From the NCBI RefSeq assembly GCF_034627025.1, contig NZ_CP141048.1, forward strand, positions 1,438,001-1,502,000: a stretch of 64,000 bases of DNA, written 5' to 3'. The stretch comes from Microvirga lotononidis. Its GTDB lineage: Bacteria; Pseudomonadota; Alphaproteobacteria; Rhizobiales; Beijerinckiaceae. A program made the position numbers and the translations under genes. The first letter of the stretch is position 1. The number at the start of each line of letters is the position of its first letter. The notes under the pieces are model-generated. The model was not told the origin of the DNA, did not search any database, and saw only the letters and a list, made by a program, of their open reading frames with translations. Below, one piece after another: positions 63,565 to 64,000 of the stretch.

Positions 63565-64000
63565 CGATTCCACCACGCCGGATTCCAAGGCCGATCCGCG
63601 GCACAACTGGGCCCGGATGCGAGAGCGCATGCGCGAGGTCATCCATGCGGAACTTGACCGGATCCATCCTACGGACGATGCGCGCCGCGCCCTCGAACTC
63701 ATCATCGAATCCTCCGTGCGCCCATCCGAGGAGAACGGCGCGCTGAAGCTCACAATCATCGATCACGAGGGCAAGAAGCGGACGATCGAGAAGGACGGGC
63801 ATACGGCGGAGTTTACGCTTCAAGACCTCCTTGACGAGCTGCGCGTCAAATATCCGGTGCTGTTCAGGCCGGCGAAGTCCGATGCGATTGCGTCTGCACA
63901 GGAGGCCGAGGCGTCTCGGCCCCGCGAGAAGCCGAAGCGCGATTGGCTGAACGTCGATTCCGGCGCGTCCCGCCCGATGCAGGACGCCGCCCCCATCTCT
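63557..64000 (+). CDS. Unidentified protein, cut by the window edge
   Basis: A frame of at least 148 codons, still open at the right edge. It begins MIDDSTTPDSKADPRHNW, with charged helices (RERMREVIHAELDRIHPTD) and a beta segment (LKLTIIDHEGKKRTI), then LQDLLDELRVKYPVLF near residue 96 and a polar Pro/Arg tail. No signal peptide is seen. No family is recognised. It overlaps the previous gene by eight bases, which suggests co-translation. Confidence 0.7.
   Translation, partial: MIDDSTTPDSKADPRHNWARMRERMREVIHAELDRIHPTDDARRALELIIESSVRPSEENGALKLTIIDHEGKKRTIEKDGHTAEFTLQDLLDELRVKYPVLFRPAKSDAIASAQEAEASRPREKPKRDWLNVDSGASRPMQDAAPIS

Overview
The window looks like chromosome (or chromid) from a high-GC alphaproteobacterium of the order Hyphomicrobiales/Rhizobiales, most like Microvirga or Methylobacterium. 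This rests on the rhizobial-type C-P lyase operon with its DUF1045 and hexapeptide-transferase genes, the RpiR-controlled inositol genes, the two-cysteine alphaproteobacterial porin, 'LTxxQ' Spy-like proteins, a Pmp3 membrane protein and dispersed palindromic repeats of the kind common in this order. No rRNA, CRISPR array, insertion sequence or intact prophage was seen. One tRNA (Arg, anticodon CCG) is present.

Layout. 1-10,842: complete C-P lyase operon on the minus strand (phnG-H-I-J-K-L, acetyltransferase, phnC-D-E, DUF1045, phnM, phnN; phnN runs off the left edge), with divergent GntR/HutC regulator phnF and a palindromic operator between them. 10,885-23,421: myo-inositol uptake and catabolism: a Gfo/Idh/MocA dehydrogenase, a sugar ABC importer, an RpiR regulator, iolG, and iolC-D-E-B. 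Three GGAA/AGAA-N6-TTCC/TTCT palindromes in the two divergent promoter regions tie the importer to the catabolic genes. 23,474-26,860: small envelope and stress proteins, two of them (57 and 58 residues) very short. 26,986-35,007: a fermentation-like block (D-lactate dehydrogenase, an L-serine dehydratase with a Tat signal, pyruvate formate-lyase and its activase, an aspartate:alanine-exchanger family transporter), followed by a porin and a 934-residue exported SH3 protein. 40,507-47,816: an operon with two VanA-type Rieske oxygenases, one VanB-type reductase, a cytidine-deaminase-fold deaminase, an NMT1/Tau-type ABC importer and a LysR regulator, with no obvious match to a textbook pathway. 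48,403-52,995: a gluconate-2-dehydrogenase-like complex whose cytochrome is fused to a PRC barrel, with a divergent exported GlcG/HbpS protein. 52,996-54,183: gene remnants (a frameshifted SDR and others), an exact parS-like 16-mer and tRNA-Arg. 54,354-64,000: ordinary housekeeping and transport genes (TerC, RsuA- and RsmC-like rRNA modification enzymes, cold-shock protein, DMT and MFS transporters, RlpA) and several uncharacterised proteins, the last running off the right edge.

How it fits together. The phn operon would import phosphonates (PhnCDE) and break the C-P bond (PhnGHIJ with PhnK/L/M/N). The iol block would import inositol, oxidise it (IolG), and process it through IolE, IolD, IolB and IolC; the 637-residue IolC also carries the C-terminal domain associated with the following aldolase step, while the final semialdehyde dehydrogenase is not in the window. 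The serine dehydratase, PFL and LDH genes meet at pyruvate. The two-Rieske operon and the secreted serine dehydratase are the parts least explained by known systems. Two ParB-site-like 16-mers, 35 kb apart, suggest the window may be near a replication origin.
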